A stretch of DNA of 64,000 nucleotides from Peptococcaceae bacterium CEB3. Its GTDB lineage: Bacteria; Bacillota; Desulfitobacteriia; Desulfitobacteriales; Desulfitobacteriaceae. Below the pieces are notes generated by a model. That model had not been told where the DNA came from. It worked only from the letters and a program-made list of their open reading frames with translations, and did no database searches. Location: the NCBI GenBank assembly GCA_001029295.1, contig LDXJ01000054.1, positions 51,747 to 115,746 on the forward strand, read 5' to 3'. Position 1 is the first letter of the stretch. Each line of letters starts with the position of its first letter. A program made the position numbers and the translations under genes. Of this stretch, positions 53,494 through 62,938 are shown piece after piece.

Positions 53494-54339
53494 TCACTGG
53501 TTCCCGGTGAGCATGGGTTCGTACATCATGATGGCGTGATTTTCTGTGATGAACTCATCGGCGAACTCATCGGCCGGTTGCCCCTGCTCGGAATCGAACA
53601 CCTTGCGCCGGATCACATTGTGCCGCATGTACCCTCCCCACCACTCTTGCGTGATCAAGTGTTCACTCTCGTAAACCTTATACTTATAGGGACAAGATTG
53701 GGCACATCTCCATTCGCCTTCTAACTCCGTACCCCCCACCCGAACCGACAGCTGATAGTCCTGCCCGGTTTCGTTTTTGATCTGGAGATCCACATAATTG
53801 TACACGACTGTGGCCCCGCTGCCAAACGGTTGCGTCCGGTTGGCATCCGGAAAGACATCGTGCGTGTGCCGCCACCTTTCCGTCACGGTGAGCGGGGTAT
53901 GCAAAGTCATCCAGTAAATAAGGTTGGACAGTTGGCAGAGACCCCCGCCCACCCCCGCTACGAAGGTACCTTTGGTCAGCACCATGCCTTCCAAGTAGCC
54001 CTTCGCCTTCGTCGGTTTTCCCACTAAACGCCAGAAGGAAAACGTCTCCCCAGGTTTAAGAATAAGTCCGTCCAGTTTCGCGCTTGCCAATTTAAGATTA
54101 TTCACTTTATTCTCCTGCAGCCACATATCCACGTTACGAAGCGGCCGGTACAAGGGTGTCTTGTGAACCGCCACCGTATGCTCGAGCCGGCCTGCCTGGC
54201 TAGTCATGGCATACTTTATCGAGTGGTTGAACAACCAGGTAAAATAACGGCGCCAGGTGAAATATATCTTCCCCAACCATAGGCGCAGCCCCGAGCGCCT
54301 CACCGGCCGTTGCGACCGATAGACAGATCTTTGAGCCAC
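53494..54339 (-). CDS. VanW family protein
   Basis: 281 aa. The core contains [40 protein letters not shown] and [19 protein letters not shown], which define VanW-like proteins. Function is unknown; it was named from a vancomycin-resistance cluster, but this copy does not indicate resistance. A fragment of a second copy lies at 60913-61101. The 362 bp upstream (54340-54701) show nothing I can support. Confidence 0.88.
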   Translation of the reverse strand: MAQRSVYRSQRPVRRSGLRLWLGKIYFTWRRYFTWLFNHSIKYAMTSQAGRLEHTVAVHKTPLYRPLRNVDMWLQENKVNNLKLASAKLDGLILKPGETFSFWRLVGKPTKAKGYLEGMVLTKGTFVAGVGGGLCQLSNLIYWMTLHTPLTVTERWRHTHDVFPDANRTQPFGSGATVVYNYVDLQIKNETGQDYQLSVRVGGTELEGEWRCAQSCPYKYKVYESEHLITQEWWGGYMRHNVIRRKVFDSEQGQPADEFADEFITENHAIMMYEPMLTGNQ

Positions 54340-54701
54340 CGTTTTTCATCCTCTCTTCTCCACCCATCCCGCGTCACCCCACCAGCAAAACCGTCAACCC
54401 TCCGCATTCTACCTCCTTGCCTCCTCATCTTTGGCGGCGGCTCGTCCGGTTTCATGCCCGCTAAAGGGCCTTTTGGCCGTTCTACGCGAGAACGCCCGCT
54501 AGCTTCCAGTTCCTCAGCCGCTGAAAATTCTGCGCCTACTAGTCTTCATCCTCTGGTGGTGCCACGTTTCTGGGGCATGGGGTCTACCGCGATTTCCGGG
54601 GCTTTCGGCTCGCGTCGCCTAATGCTGCCCCTGTTTTCTGGGCTTGCGTTTTGAGCTTGATTCCTCCGCTTATTCCTCTGCCTGAATCGCCAGACATAGT
54701 C

Positions 54702-55487
54702 CTAACGGAAGAGGTCCCTCTTCATAAAAGGTGCCCTCAGGAACCGCCAAAGCACTTTCCTTTGAGTTAACCACACCAGATGGCAATTATTCTTTTCATT
54801 CTTCAATACTTCCGCGCTGAGAAACCGGGTCACGGTGTCAACATCATCCGCCAGGATGTTGAACAACCTTTTATTTTTCTCAGCATCGGGGTTTGCCTGG
54901 GCGGATTTAAGCAAAAAATCAGTCACAACCATACCCGGACTCAACGTTCCTACCCTAATCGGCGTTTTGCCGGCCTCTTTGGCCAAAGAACGGCTAAAAT
55001 ACCGAACGGCACTTTTGGTAGTTCCGTAGAGTGTCATCTTCTCCCGCATCATGCCGTCACTGCCGAAGCCCTCCATATTGAAGATTTGTCCTTTCCCCTG
55101 CTCCAGCATCCGCTTAAACGCTGCCGTACTGCCATTGAACACCCCCAGCAGATTTGTTCTCATTATTCGCTCAAAAGCAGCGGATTCTATCTCCCAGGCA
55201 TATTTTCGTTCTTGGTCGATTCCGGCATTATTGATCCATATATCTATCTCACCAAAACCGCTGACCGCCTGGTCCCACATCATTTCCACTTCCCGGTAGT
55301 TTCCGGCATCTCCTGCAAAACCCTGGATCTCGGCCAGGGGGTAAATCCCTTGAAGAGTTTGAATAGCCAAAGAAACGCTTTCTTCAGTCATCCCGTTGAT
55401 GGACACTTTACATCCGGCTTCGATGAAACGTTTCGCCAGGCCAAGACCGATACCTCGCGTACTACCCGTAATCAAAACATGCTTCAA
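54702..55487 (-). CDS. Short-chain dehydrogenase/reductase
   Basis: 261 aa. Rossmann motif VLITGSTRGIGLGLAKRFIE, NAG motif INNAGID and catalytic YGTTK are all present. Ser of the triad is probably within IFNMEGFGSDGM, which departs from the usual Ser-x pattern. The C-terminus (RKVLWRFLRAPFMKRDLFR) is basic. Substrate unknown. Confidence 0.87.
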   Translation of the reverse strand: MKHVLITGSTRGIGLGLAKRFIEAGCKVSINGMTEESVSLAIQTLQGIYPLAEIQGFAGDAGNYREVEMMWDQAVSGFGEIDIWINNAGIDQERKYAWEIESAAFERIMRTNLLGVFNGSTAAFKRMLEQGKGQIFNMEGFGSDGMMREKMTLYGTTKSAVRYFSRSLAKEAGKTPIRVGTLSPGMVVTDFLLKSAQANPDAEKNKRLFNILADDVDTVTRFLSAEVLKNEKNNCHLVWLTQRKVLWRFLRAPFMKRDLFR

Positions 55488-55582
55488 AGCCTCTATGCTC
55501 CTTCCACCACTGACAACAACTTACCGTACATCGGTGGGTTAACAATCTGCTCGGCGAAACCTTCGGCATACGGCATTCCCGA

Positions 55583-56050
55583 TTAAAGAATCTTGTCGTG
55601 GGTCCAGTCCATTCCCATTAACAAAGATTCCTCAGTGAATCCACATGCACGATAAAATCTCTGTGCTGACTCATTGGTATTCTCTGTCCCAACTTCGATC
55701 TCGTCTAGGCCTCTTGCCAAAGCCTCCTCTTTGGCCTTCTTAACTAAAGCGCATCCAATCCCTTTCCCACGCTGGCTTTGGGTAACGATTAGCTCGTTAA
55801 TCAGGGCCGTTCCTCCTTTGTGAAATACCGTCTTATAGAAGACCACCGAAAGGTAACCCACCACCCCCTCAGCGGTCTCCGCAATCAAGTTCAAATATAC
55901 TTCGGGTAACTTTTCCATCTCGGAAAACAGCGTCCGGATCTGTGCGACATCAATTTCACCGCCTCGGGCCACTTCCCTCAGCTCACTCATCAAAACAGCC
56001 ACCTCAGGCAGGTCGGCCATTTGGCACAACCTTATGTTAACTTCCGGCAT
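55583..56050 (-). CDS. GNAT-family N-acetyltransferase
   Basis: 155 aa, ATG at 56050 (GGAGG 8 nt upstream). The acetyl-CoA-binding motif A is NELIVTQSQRGKGIGCALVK, with motif B EVGTENTNESAQRFYRACGF. Acceptor unknown. Confidence 0.9.
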   Translation of the reverse strand: MPEVNIRLCQMADLPEVAVLMSELREVARGGEIDVAQIRTLFSEMEKLPEVYLNLIAETAEGVVGYLSVVFYKTVFHKGGTALINELIVTQSQRGKGIGCALVKKAKEEALARGLDEIEVGTENTNESAQRFYRACGFTEESLLMGMDWTHDKIL

Positions 56051-56305
56051 CAAACCACCCTCCTCATTATTCTCCCGGCCGCCACCGAAACTTTTCAGCT
56101 ACATTTTTTTGCCGCTCTGGTACTATTATTGTAACACAACATAGATAAAAACAGATGTTTGCCAGTTTGACCTAATTTATGGATACTCATAACACCTTGA
56201 CGTGACAAACGATTGCGAACCCCTTTGCTTCTCTTTATAATTGATTCTAAGATTTTATTCTAAGATTTTTTAAGATCCTAACCCGAACAAGGAGCGTGAG
56301 AAAAA

Positions 56306-57079
56306 ATGGGCTCAAAGAAAAGCTCAAGTGACTGGGACTCAAATCTGTATGATGACAAAATCAGCTTCGTTTCGAAACTCGGTAAAGATGTCGTAACCTT
56401 ATTAGATCCTCAACCGGGCGAGAGAATACTTGACCTGGGGTGCGGAACCGGCGACCTAACTCACGAAATACATCGATCAGGCGCAATTCCCGTAGGAATA
56501 GATTACTCTGAATCCATGGTTAAAAAGGCCATTCAGAAATACCCTAATATAACCTTTCAAGTGGAGAACGGCGAAACCTTTCGCGTGACCGAGCCGTTCG
56601 ACGCAGTCTTTTCGAACGCCGCACTTCATTGGATGACTAAACCTTCTAAGGCAGCCGAGTCCGTTTGGCTGGCCTTGAGACAAGGAGGCCGTTTCGTAGC
56701 GGAGTTTGGTGGAAAAGGCAACGTACAAACCATAAGCAAAGCGGTTTACGAAGTGATTTCTTCTTTTAGAGGCAATGTACCGGAACCAAGTCCCTGGTAT
56801 TACCCAAGTGTTGGGGAATACGCTTCCTTGTTGGAAACACAAGGCTTCCGGGTCGTATATGCGGTTCATTTTGATCGACCGACTCAGCTGGAAGATGGTG
56901 AAAACGGATTAAAACACTGGCTTGATATGTTTGCCGATGCCTTTTTCTCAGGGCTATCCGATGGTAAAAAATCAGAGGCTTACTCCCTAATCGAGGAAAA
57001 ACTGAACCCAAAATTATTTGCAGATGGGAACTGGTTCGCGGACTACGTTCGCATCCGAGTGAAGGCACTAAGGGAATAA
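56306..57079 (+). CDS. SAM-dependent methyltransferase (trans-aconitate methyltransferase-like)
   Basis: 257 aa, AAGGAG before the ATG. Class I fold: motif I ILDLGCGTGDLTHEI, PVGIDYSESMV, FDAVFSNAALHWM and the post-motif LRQGGRFVAEFGG. The NAALHWM stretch is typical of Tam-like methyltransferases. Substrate not known. More AT-rich than the core genes on the left. Confidence 0.88.
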   Translation: MGSKKSSSDWDSNLYDDKISFVSKLGKDVVTLLDPQPGERILDLGCGTGDLTHEIHRSGAIPVGIDYSESMVKKAIQKYPNITFQVENGETFRVTEPFDAVFSNAALHWMTKPSKAAESVWLALRQGGRFVAEFGGKGNVQTISKAVYEVISSFRGNVPEPSPWYYPSVGEYASLLETQGFRVVYAVHFDRPTQLEDGENGLKHWLDMFADAFFSGLSDGKKSEAYSLIEEKLNPKLFADGNWFADYVRIRVKALRE

Positions 57080-57288
57080 CTTCGTAAAATGCTCTGCTGT
57101 GCCGACTCCCCTCAAAAGTGACCAGGCCGCTTTCATTCCGGACCCGGGCTTTCCCCTTTGACGCGGCGTGAGGGGCTAAGTCCATGTTAAGCCATTTTTG
57201 GGACCCGTTCAATATCTTCTTTTTGCCAGACACCAATGTAAACATCCGAGCATAATTTTAAAATATGGCCCGGAGAGGAGTGAGACGT

Positions 57289-58299
57289 TTGGAACCTGGA
57301 ATGCTAGCATTGCTGGGGAGAACAATCTCTCTGATGGAAAACCTGGGATTCCTTTGGGTTGTCCAGACCGGTTTTGAGCTGGACTTGTGGCGTGAATTGG
57401 AAGAACGCCGGAGTTTGGAAGACTTAGCGGCCTTGCATCCAACCTGGGACAAAGTCTTGCTTGACCATTGGCTGGAGCAAGCTTTTTGCCAAGAATTGCT
57501 GACAAAGGATAATCTCTCATACAAGGTTTCGAGGCTAGGCCGTGCGGTACAAACATACCGCTCTCAAGGGCTGGAGGCAATGTTCCAGGAGTTTGTCCAT
57601 CATTGGAGCCCGGGGTTCGCGAAGTTGCCTGAATTGCTGAGCGGAGAGGAAAAGAAGCTCAATTTTGAGCCGAAAATGGAAGAAGAACTAATATCGCAGG
57701 CCTCTTTGGCTTCAGAACCTTTCGTCTGGCCGTTCTTAAAACACAAATGCCAAAAAAGCAAATGGCGGCGGGTCCTCGATATTGGGTGTGGCGAGGGATC
57801 GTATTTAAACAAGTTGCTCGAGTCTTGTCCTTCCCTGCGAGGAGTTGGCATCGAGCTCAACCCGGTTGTGGCTGACCGGGCCAGGAACCATACCCGGTCT
57901 TGGGGCGACCGCCTGGAAATAGTGTGCGCAGACGCACTTCACGTCGGTGAGGAGTTGGGAACCTTTGACGCGTGTTTGCTGAACAACAACATTTATTTTT
58001 TCAGTCCGGAAGAGAGAAAAAGACTGTTGAACAACTTGAAACGGCTATTGAAGCCGGCGGGAGAGATCGGAATCCTGAGCGCCTTACGACAAAACGAACC
58101 CCCATTTAGGCGGGTATTTCCAACACAGGTTTCCCAGAACCTTATGAGCTTCTTTATAGCCTGCCACGATGGATTTGAGGGATTGCCGGACGAAGATGAA
58201 ATTCGAGAGCTATTGCTGGCAACGGGCTACACCAATATCGAGGTAACCCCTTTGCCGTTCCTGGTCTCGCATTACTTCTTTGCGCGGATATCGAACTGA
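57289..58299 (+). CDS. SAM-dependent methyltransferase with N-terminal winged helix
   Basis: 336 aa from a TTG at 57289 (GAGGAG 8 nt upstream); an ATG at 57265 lacks a site. An N-terminal dimerisation/winged-helix part (ENLGFLWVVQTGFELDLWRE) and a class I methyltransferase domain (VLDIGCGEGSYLNKLLESCP, GVGIELNPVVADRARNH) resemble O-methyltransferases of secondary metabolism or quinone/tetrapyrrole pathways. Substrate unknown. Confidence 0.8.
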   Translation: MEPGMLALLGRTISLMENLGFLWVVQTGFELDLWRELEERRSLEDLAALHPTWDKVLLDHWLEQAFCQELLTKDNLSYKVSRLGRAVQTYRSQGLEAMFQEFVHHWSPGFAKLPELLSGEEKKLNFEPKMEEELISQASLASEPFVWPFLKHKCQKSKWRRVLDIGCGEGSYLNKLLESCPSLRGVGIELNPVVADRARNHTRSWGDRLEIVCADALHVGEELGTFDACLLNNNIYFFSPEERKRLLNNLKRLLKPAGEIGILSALRQNEPPFRRVFPTQVSQNLMSFFIACHDGFEGLPDEDEIRELLLATGYTNIEVTPLPFLVSHYFFARISN

Positions 58300-58525
58300 C
58301 CCTTTCACCCTACCCTATTTCCAGCCTGACTCGGCTGCCAGCCACACAAAGCAAAGTATGTTTCGGGCGAGCATCCTTTTACGGCAATATCTATATCGGA
58401 GTCTTCCCTGTAAGTGTCCAAAACCAACGAGCCAAAAAGAAACATTTGTATCCATACGTTTGCTTCCAAAATGCAGGCGGCTTGCCAAAGGCGGGCCCTT
58501 GATCCCTGACCTTAACACGTTGCCG

Positions 58526-59257
58526 TTAACTATTCGCCGCATTCATTAATACTTTTTCATACTTTTCAGTGTAAGGAAACCCTATTTTCTTTGCACGTGA
58601 AACTGTATCTGTTATAGAATATTGAACTCTTCTTATCTCAAACTTTGGTTTTTTAGGTGCACTGAGATCGATTATTCCATACGAAGCAGAATTATCCCCA
58701 TCTAAAGGTCGCCCCACGCTTCCAACATTGAACATTGCTTTCCCTTCAACCTGCCCAATATAAGGATGATGGGAATGGCCGCATAAAACTACGTTTTCAG
58801 TTACTCCCCTTACCATCTGCCCTAACTCTTCAACGGGTCTGCGCCCATCCATCATTTCAAGCACTGATCGTGGGGAACCATGAACACATAATATTTTAAG
58901 TGCATCAATACTAATCGTTCTTTTCATCGGAAGACTGTTTAGAAACGCTATTTCGTCACTCTTCATATTACTCTTAGCAAACTGAATATAGGCATATAAT
59001 TCCCTATCCCTTTGTGTCAATGTCTCAGGATCTGTATCGTCACTAATTTCTTCAAACCACATATCCGTATTCCCTCTAATCCAGCAAAAGGGATTGAGCT
59101 CCCTAATAATATGCAGTACGGAACCAGGGTCTGGTCCAATCATCACAATATCTCCAAGAACCACAAACTGGTGAATACCTTGGGATTTTGCATCACCAAT
59201 AGCCTGCTGAAGTGCCACTAAATTTCCATGTATATCGGCCAGAACTGCTAATTTCAA
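58526..59257 (-). CDS. Metallophosphoesterase (YfcE/MJ0936-like)
   Basis: 243 aa from a TTG at 59257 (GGAGGGG 8 nt upstream). Metal-binding motifs are complete: LADIHGN, VVLGDIV, RGNTD, CVHGSP and CGHSHHP. Members hydrolyse phosphodiesters; the substrate is not predictable. AT-rich gene. Confidence 0.9.
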   Translation of the reverse strand: MKLAVLADIHGNLVALQQAIGDAKSQGIHQFVVLGDIVMIGPDPGSVLHIIRELNPFCWIRGNTDMWFEEISDDTDPETLTQRDRELYAYIQFAKSNMKSDEIAFLNSLPMKRTISIDALKILCVHGSPRSVLEMMDGRRPVEELGQMVRGVTENVVLCGHSHHPYIGQVEGKAMFNVGSVGRPLDGDNSASYGIIDLSAPKKPKFEIRRVQYSITDTVSRAKKIGFPYTEKYEKVLMNAANS

Positions 59258-59303
59258 AATGCTCACCCCTCCGTTCTTAGGAATGTCATATAAAGTTGTG
59301 TGT

Positions 59304-59366
59304 ATTACCGACGCGTCCTAACCGCATTCATCTATTCAAGTGTCGGTAATCCGCTGTTATAGGACG
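59304..59366. other. Interleaved inverted repeats beside alpha/beta hydrolase gene
   Basis: ATTACCGAC (59304-59312) pairs with GTCGGTAAT (59342-59350), and CGTCCTA (59314-59320) with TAGGACG (59360-59366). The order 1-2-1'-2' would allow a pseudoknot. The second arm contains GTTATAGGAC, repeated inverted at 60291-60300. Confidence 0.5.
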
Positions 59367-59376
59367 TGCCCTCCCT

Positions 59377-60201
59377 TTAAGCATTCTCTTTCCTAACCCG
59401 TTGCAGCCACTCAATAACCAATTGTTCAAATAATGATTCTTGCTCCAATTGCAAGTTATGGCCAGCCTTATCCATAATGATAAATGTTCCGCGAGGGAAA
59501 TTATCGATTATTCTCCATGCATCTCGATAGCCTACGGACGCGTCTTGTCTACCCATAAGCATCAGCGTTGGACCTTCAAACGGCTTGTCTAATGAATCTG
59601 GGTCAAATTCAAAAGAATAGGCCTTTTCTCTTAATGTTTCTAGATAGTTCGCCTCTGCCAATTTAACACCAGCCCATATTTCATCTCTATAACGTTCGTA
59701 TATCTTTTCACTCTGAACTACAGACATAGATTCAAATTCAACTGCTTCCTCAGCGCTGAGACTTGCAATAAGCTCAGGATCTCGTTCGAGAACCTGATGG
59801 GGTGGCACGGTTCGTTTTTCTCTTTGCGGTTCTATTACGGGACATATTAGCAGCAGACCTTGAACCATTAACGGTCTTTTTTTTATTATTCCTCTCGCCA
59901 AATACCCACCATATGATTCTCCAGCAACAAGAAATCTTTCGTTAGGAATTATCGCATCGAGAAAATTAACAACAAGGTCTAGCATCTTATCCGAAGAATC
60001 AATACTTGGATCTGTAGGAGTCTGTCCCATCCCCGGTAAATCCAAATAGATACGTCTCCATCCCTGATAGTTCTTCACTATTGGCTCCATACAACCTTTC
60101 ATAAGTCTATGATCGGGATAGAAGCCGTGAAGCATTACAATCGGCGTACCCTCTCCAACCACTTCGTAATACAACGAAACACCATTTAAAGTACATCTCA
60201 T
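59377..60201 (-). CDS. Alpha/beta-fold hydrolase
   Basis: 274 aa, ATG at 60201 (GGAGG 7 nt upstream). Oxyanion HGFYPDH, nucleophile elbow GESYGGYLARG, acid Asp in MGRQDASVGY and His in KAGHNLQLEQ are all present. It is AT-rich and flanked by inverted GTTATAGGAC sequences. Possible small-molecule esterase or peptidase; substrate unknown. Confidence 0.88.
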   Translation of the reverse strand: MRCTLNGVSLYYEVVGEGTPIVMLHGFYPDHRLMKGCMEPIVKNYQGWRRIYLDLPGMGQTPTDPSIDSSDKMLDLVVNFLDAIIPNERFLVAGESYGGYLARGIIKKRPLMVQGLLLICPVIEPQREKRTVPPHQVLERDPELIASLSAEEAVEFESMSVVQSEKIYERYRDEIWAGVKLAEANYLETLREKAYSFEFDPDSLDKPFEGPTLMLMGRQDASVGYRDAWRIIDNFPRGTFIIMDKAGHNLQLEQESLFEQLVIEWLQRVRKENA

Positions 60202-60419
60202 AATCTGCCCTCCTGTTATATTCTTCAGCCACAATGTTGACCACTGAGGCTAGCCCAATTCTTGGACCCAAAATTGTTCTACTAGCGCTTGTCCTATAAC
60301 GGTTCGCGTGTTCCCGAAGTCTGGTTACTGCATTCATATCCTCTCATTCCGGATTCGCAGGATTACACTTTTCTGTACTGCCGATTCTCTCTGGTACAGT
60401 CGATTCTCTCTGCAACCAA

Positions 60420-60830
60420 TCAAAAGCCCGTTTTGTTTTCCCGGGCAAACCCTAAGTACCGGGTGCCTTGAAATGTGACCTTTCCCACATCACCTTCGAC
60501 AATCATGCCGAAATCATTGTCATTGACCTGGAACTCCATGCGGTCGCCGCTTTCCACTTCGAAAGTCAGGAAGTGGGTCGTGTGGGTGTGGTACTGGTGC
60601 TGCATTCCGTTGCTTCCGGCAACGTCGTTCATACTGCTAGACACGTCTGCGCGCCGGGCAACAACCTTGGCCGGAACCGTCAAGATCGGCTGGGAGTTGT
60701 TGTAGTTCCACGTCCTTATCCCCTTGACAAGGCTAAAAAGAATGGTTCCTATGACCAAGGCGAAAATCAAGAAAAAGAAAACGGGAAAGAGTGAAGGCAT
60801 CAGGTCATACGGTGAGGCCCCAAAAGGCAC
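60420..60830 (-). CDS. DUF2500 family membrane protein
   Basis: 136 aa, GTG start at 60830 (GGAGGAGG 7 nt upstream). An N-terminal membrane segment (LFPVFFFLIFALVIGTILFS) is followed by a soluble domain with PAKVVARRADVSS, THFLTFEVESGDRMEFQVND and VEGDVGKVTFQGTRYLGFAR, the DUF2500 pattern. Function unknown. Confidence 0.87.
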   Translation of the reverse strand: MPFGASPYDLMPSLFPVFFFLIFALVIGTILFSLVKGIRTWNYNNSQPILTVPAKVVARRADVSSSMNDVAGSNGMQHQYHTHTTHFLTFEVESGDRMEFQVNDNDFGMIVEGDVGKVTFQGTRYLGFARENKTGF

Positions 60831-60892
60831 GGCATTTCCTCCTCCTTTTCATATGGTGCTCAGTGCACAGGCAACAAACCACAGGCATACCC

Positions 60893-61483
60893 CTACCCGC
60901 TGCTCTCCAAGAATTGTAGACCACGGTTGCGCCGCCCACGAAGGGCGAATTCCGCTGCGAATCCGGAAAGACGCCATGCGTATGCCGCCAACGCTCCGTG
61001 ACGGTTAATGGGGTGTGCAGCGTCATCCAGTATATGAGATTGGAAAACTGGCAGAGGCCGCCTCCCACTCCGGCCTTGAAAGAGCCATTTGTCAAATACC
61101 ATCCCGGCCAAATGGTTAATTCGAATGGCACCTTCGAGTGGCATTCTATCATATGTCGCAAGGGCCTTGCAGGCCTTTTCCCCGATCCCCTTTCCCCGGC
61201 TGGCCGGCTCCAACAGCATTAAGCCGAGATTCAGGGTTTTCGGGTCCGGATAACCCCGGAGCACGTCAAACAAACCCACCAATTCTTGTGCTTCATTGAC
61301 TATGCCAAACAGAACCTTGTCACTTTCCTCTACGCCATCAGGCTTTTCACTGAACAGTTCCAGAGCCGCACCGGGTTTAACCGGCTCTTCATCCTGGAAA
61401 GTGAGGTAAGCAGAACATCTCTCTAGCAAAGCCTGGACAGCAGGAAGATCTTCTCTCGTGAGTTCTCTCAGCGTAATTTTCAC
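60893..61483 (-). pseudogene. Truncated GNAT acetyltransferase joined to vanW fragment
   Basis: Residues 1-113 are a normal GNAT N-terminus (KITLRELTREDLPAVQALLE, LMLLEPASRGKGIGEKACKA). After the acetyl-CoA motif the frame runs into DNA that, in another frame, encodes a VanW fragment, so the GNAT C-terminal motif is lost. The hybrid frame continues to 60893 with unrelated sequence. Activity is doubtful. Confidence 0.75.
60913..61101 (-). pseudogene. VanW gene fragment
   Basis: 63 codons reading [20 protein letters not shown] and onward through [17 protein letters not shown] to GATVVYN, very close to the intact VanW at 53494-54339 ([20 protein letters not shown] identical apart from one residue). 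N- and C-terminal parts are missing. Confidence 0.85.
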
Positions 61484-61680
61484 TCCATCATCCTCCTCAG
61501 TTCTGGCACCGCGTCTCTAAAATCTAAGGGTTCACGATCTCGGGGTATAGCTCATACTGCAATCACCCGATGTCGCAAACCCTCTGTGTGACAAACCTAT
61601 CCCAGACAACCGACTCTAAAGAAACTCTAACCTTGGTACAACGGATTCCCTCGTCTTTAACGCAAGGATATTAGCAATTT

Positions 61681-62370
61681 CTAACTAAGCGCAAATTCGA
61701 CTGCCCCTTGCGCGTGAAGCAACGTGGTATCGAATATCGGGACACTGGAGTCCTCCGGCTTAACCAGCAGCCCAATTTCGGTGCAGCCCAGAACCATGCT
61801 GTCGGCGCCTCGTTCAATCAAATCTGAGATGATTCTTCTGTACTTTACTCTTGATTCATTCACAATACGTCCCATGCAGAGTTCTTCATAGATGACCGTA
61901 TTGACAAGATCCCGGTCCGTTTTCTCCGGAACCAAAACCTTTATGCCCTGAGCTTCAAGGCGCGCTCTGTAGAAGTCTTCTTCCATCGTATATTTTGTTC
62001 CCAAAAGCCCCACCGTCTTTTTGCCGTCTGCGAGCACTCGCCGGGCCGTGACATCCGCAATATGAAGCAAAGGAATCCGGACGCTTGCCTTAACCTCTGC
62101 CGCGACCTTATGCATGGTATTCGTCAAAATGAGAAAGAAATCCGCCCCGGCGGCTTCAAGACTACGGGCAGTATCGGCCAAGATCCGGCCCGCTTTCTCC
62201 CATTCCCCGTTTTTCTGGCAGGTCTCGATTTCTTCGAAATCCACACTGTACAGAATACACTTGGCCGAGTGCAAGCCACCCAGCCGACGCTTCACTTCTT
62301 CATTGATGATGCGGTAATATTCCAATGACGATTCCCAACTCATTCCTCCGATTAAGCCAATCGTCTTCAT
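61681..62370 (-). CDS. Aspartate/glutamate racemase family protein (RacX/YgeA-like)
   Basis: 229 aa, GGAGG before the ATG. IGLIGGMSWESSLEYYRIIN at the start and MVLGCTEIGLLV at the second catalytic Cys are typical. The first catalytic position, normally Cys before TNTMH, reads FFLILTNTMHK, with Leu. If that holds, the enzyme lacks one of the two racemising cysteines and may be inactive or a lyase/binding variant. Confidence 0.87.
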   Translation of the reverse strand: MKTIGLIGGMSWESSLEYYRIINEEVKRRLGGLHSAKCILYSVDFEEIETCQKNGEWEKAGRILADTARSLEAAGADFFLILTNTMHKVAAEVKASVRIPLLHIADVTARRVLADGKKTVGLLGTKYTMEEDFYRARLEAQGIKVLVPEKTDRDLVNTVIYEELCMGRIVNESRVKYRRIISDLIERGADSMVLGCTEIGLLVKPEDSSVPIFDTTLLHAQGAVEFALS

Positions 62371-62487
62371 CTGTCTTCCTCCGGTTTCTCTCCAGACATT
62401 TTCACCCTTATTTCCTTATTTCTTCAGAAGGGCGTAAATATCCTCTTTTCGGAATATGAGAATCTACAGACGGTTATCCCTCAACTC

Positions 62488-62799
62488 TCAGTCCTGTTCT
62501 GGTTCCTTGCCTTTTCCTGTCAACTCCAAATACGTTTCCCCTCCGTTTGCCCATGCCTTCAAATTTGCCAAGCGCTCCCCATTGTCCCCATGTTCCGGAT
62601 TGTCAAAGGCGCTCTGCAAACTGGCACAGGGCAGTTCTCCACAGAAACCGCAATGAATGTAACCTTTTGCGATTGAACACTTTGCCACTTGGCATTCTCC
62701 CCAAAACATCCAGCTGCCCGCTGTCTGGCAGCCGGGACAGCCTGTCTGCTCTCGCCACTCGCAAACCTCGCAATAAGTCCCGCACTGAATATTCCGCAT
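62488..62799 (-). pseudogene. DUF3795 protein cut by IS21 end
   Basis: 103 codons remain from CGTYCEVCEWREQTGCPGCQ through WGECQVAKCSIAKGYIHCGF to the stop; many Cys as in DUF3795 metal-binding proteins. The ATG at 62799 has no ribosome-binding site and coincides with the presumed IS left end. Upstream sequence is IS DNA, so the original start is probably lost. Confidence 0.65.
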
Positions 62800-62889
62800 G
62801 AAATTGAACAGCTCGACCGCACGAGTTGAACACCCCACCGCCGAGATTGAACACGCCTACCGGTACCGTTGAACACCACCTGAGCGGTA

Positions 62890-62926
62890 CTATGTTGTTA
62901 CACGCAAACGCGTGAATACAACATAG
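62890..62926 (+). promoter_or_regulatory. Hairpin covering the istA ribosome-binding region
   Basis: CTATGTTGT (62890-62898)/ACAACATAG (62918-62926) with an inner CACGC/GCGTG stem. It ends directly against the AGGAGG of istA and could limit transposase translation. Confidence 0.6.
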
Positions 62927-62938
62927 GAGGTCATCACC

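Noticed and set aside
54310..54654. 114-codon plus-strand ORF in the gap after vanW
   Set aside because: Low-complexity Ser/Pro/Leu product, no initiation signal; starts antisense to vanW.
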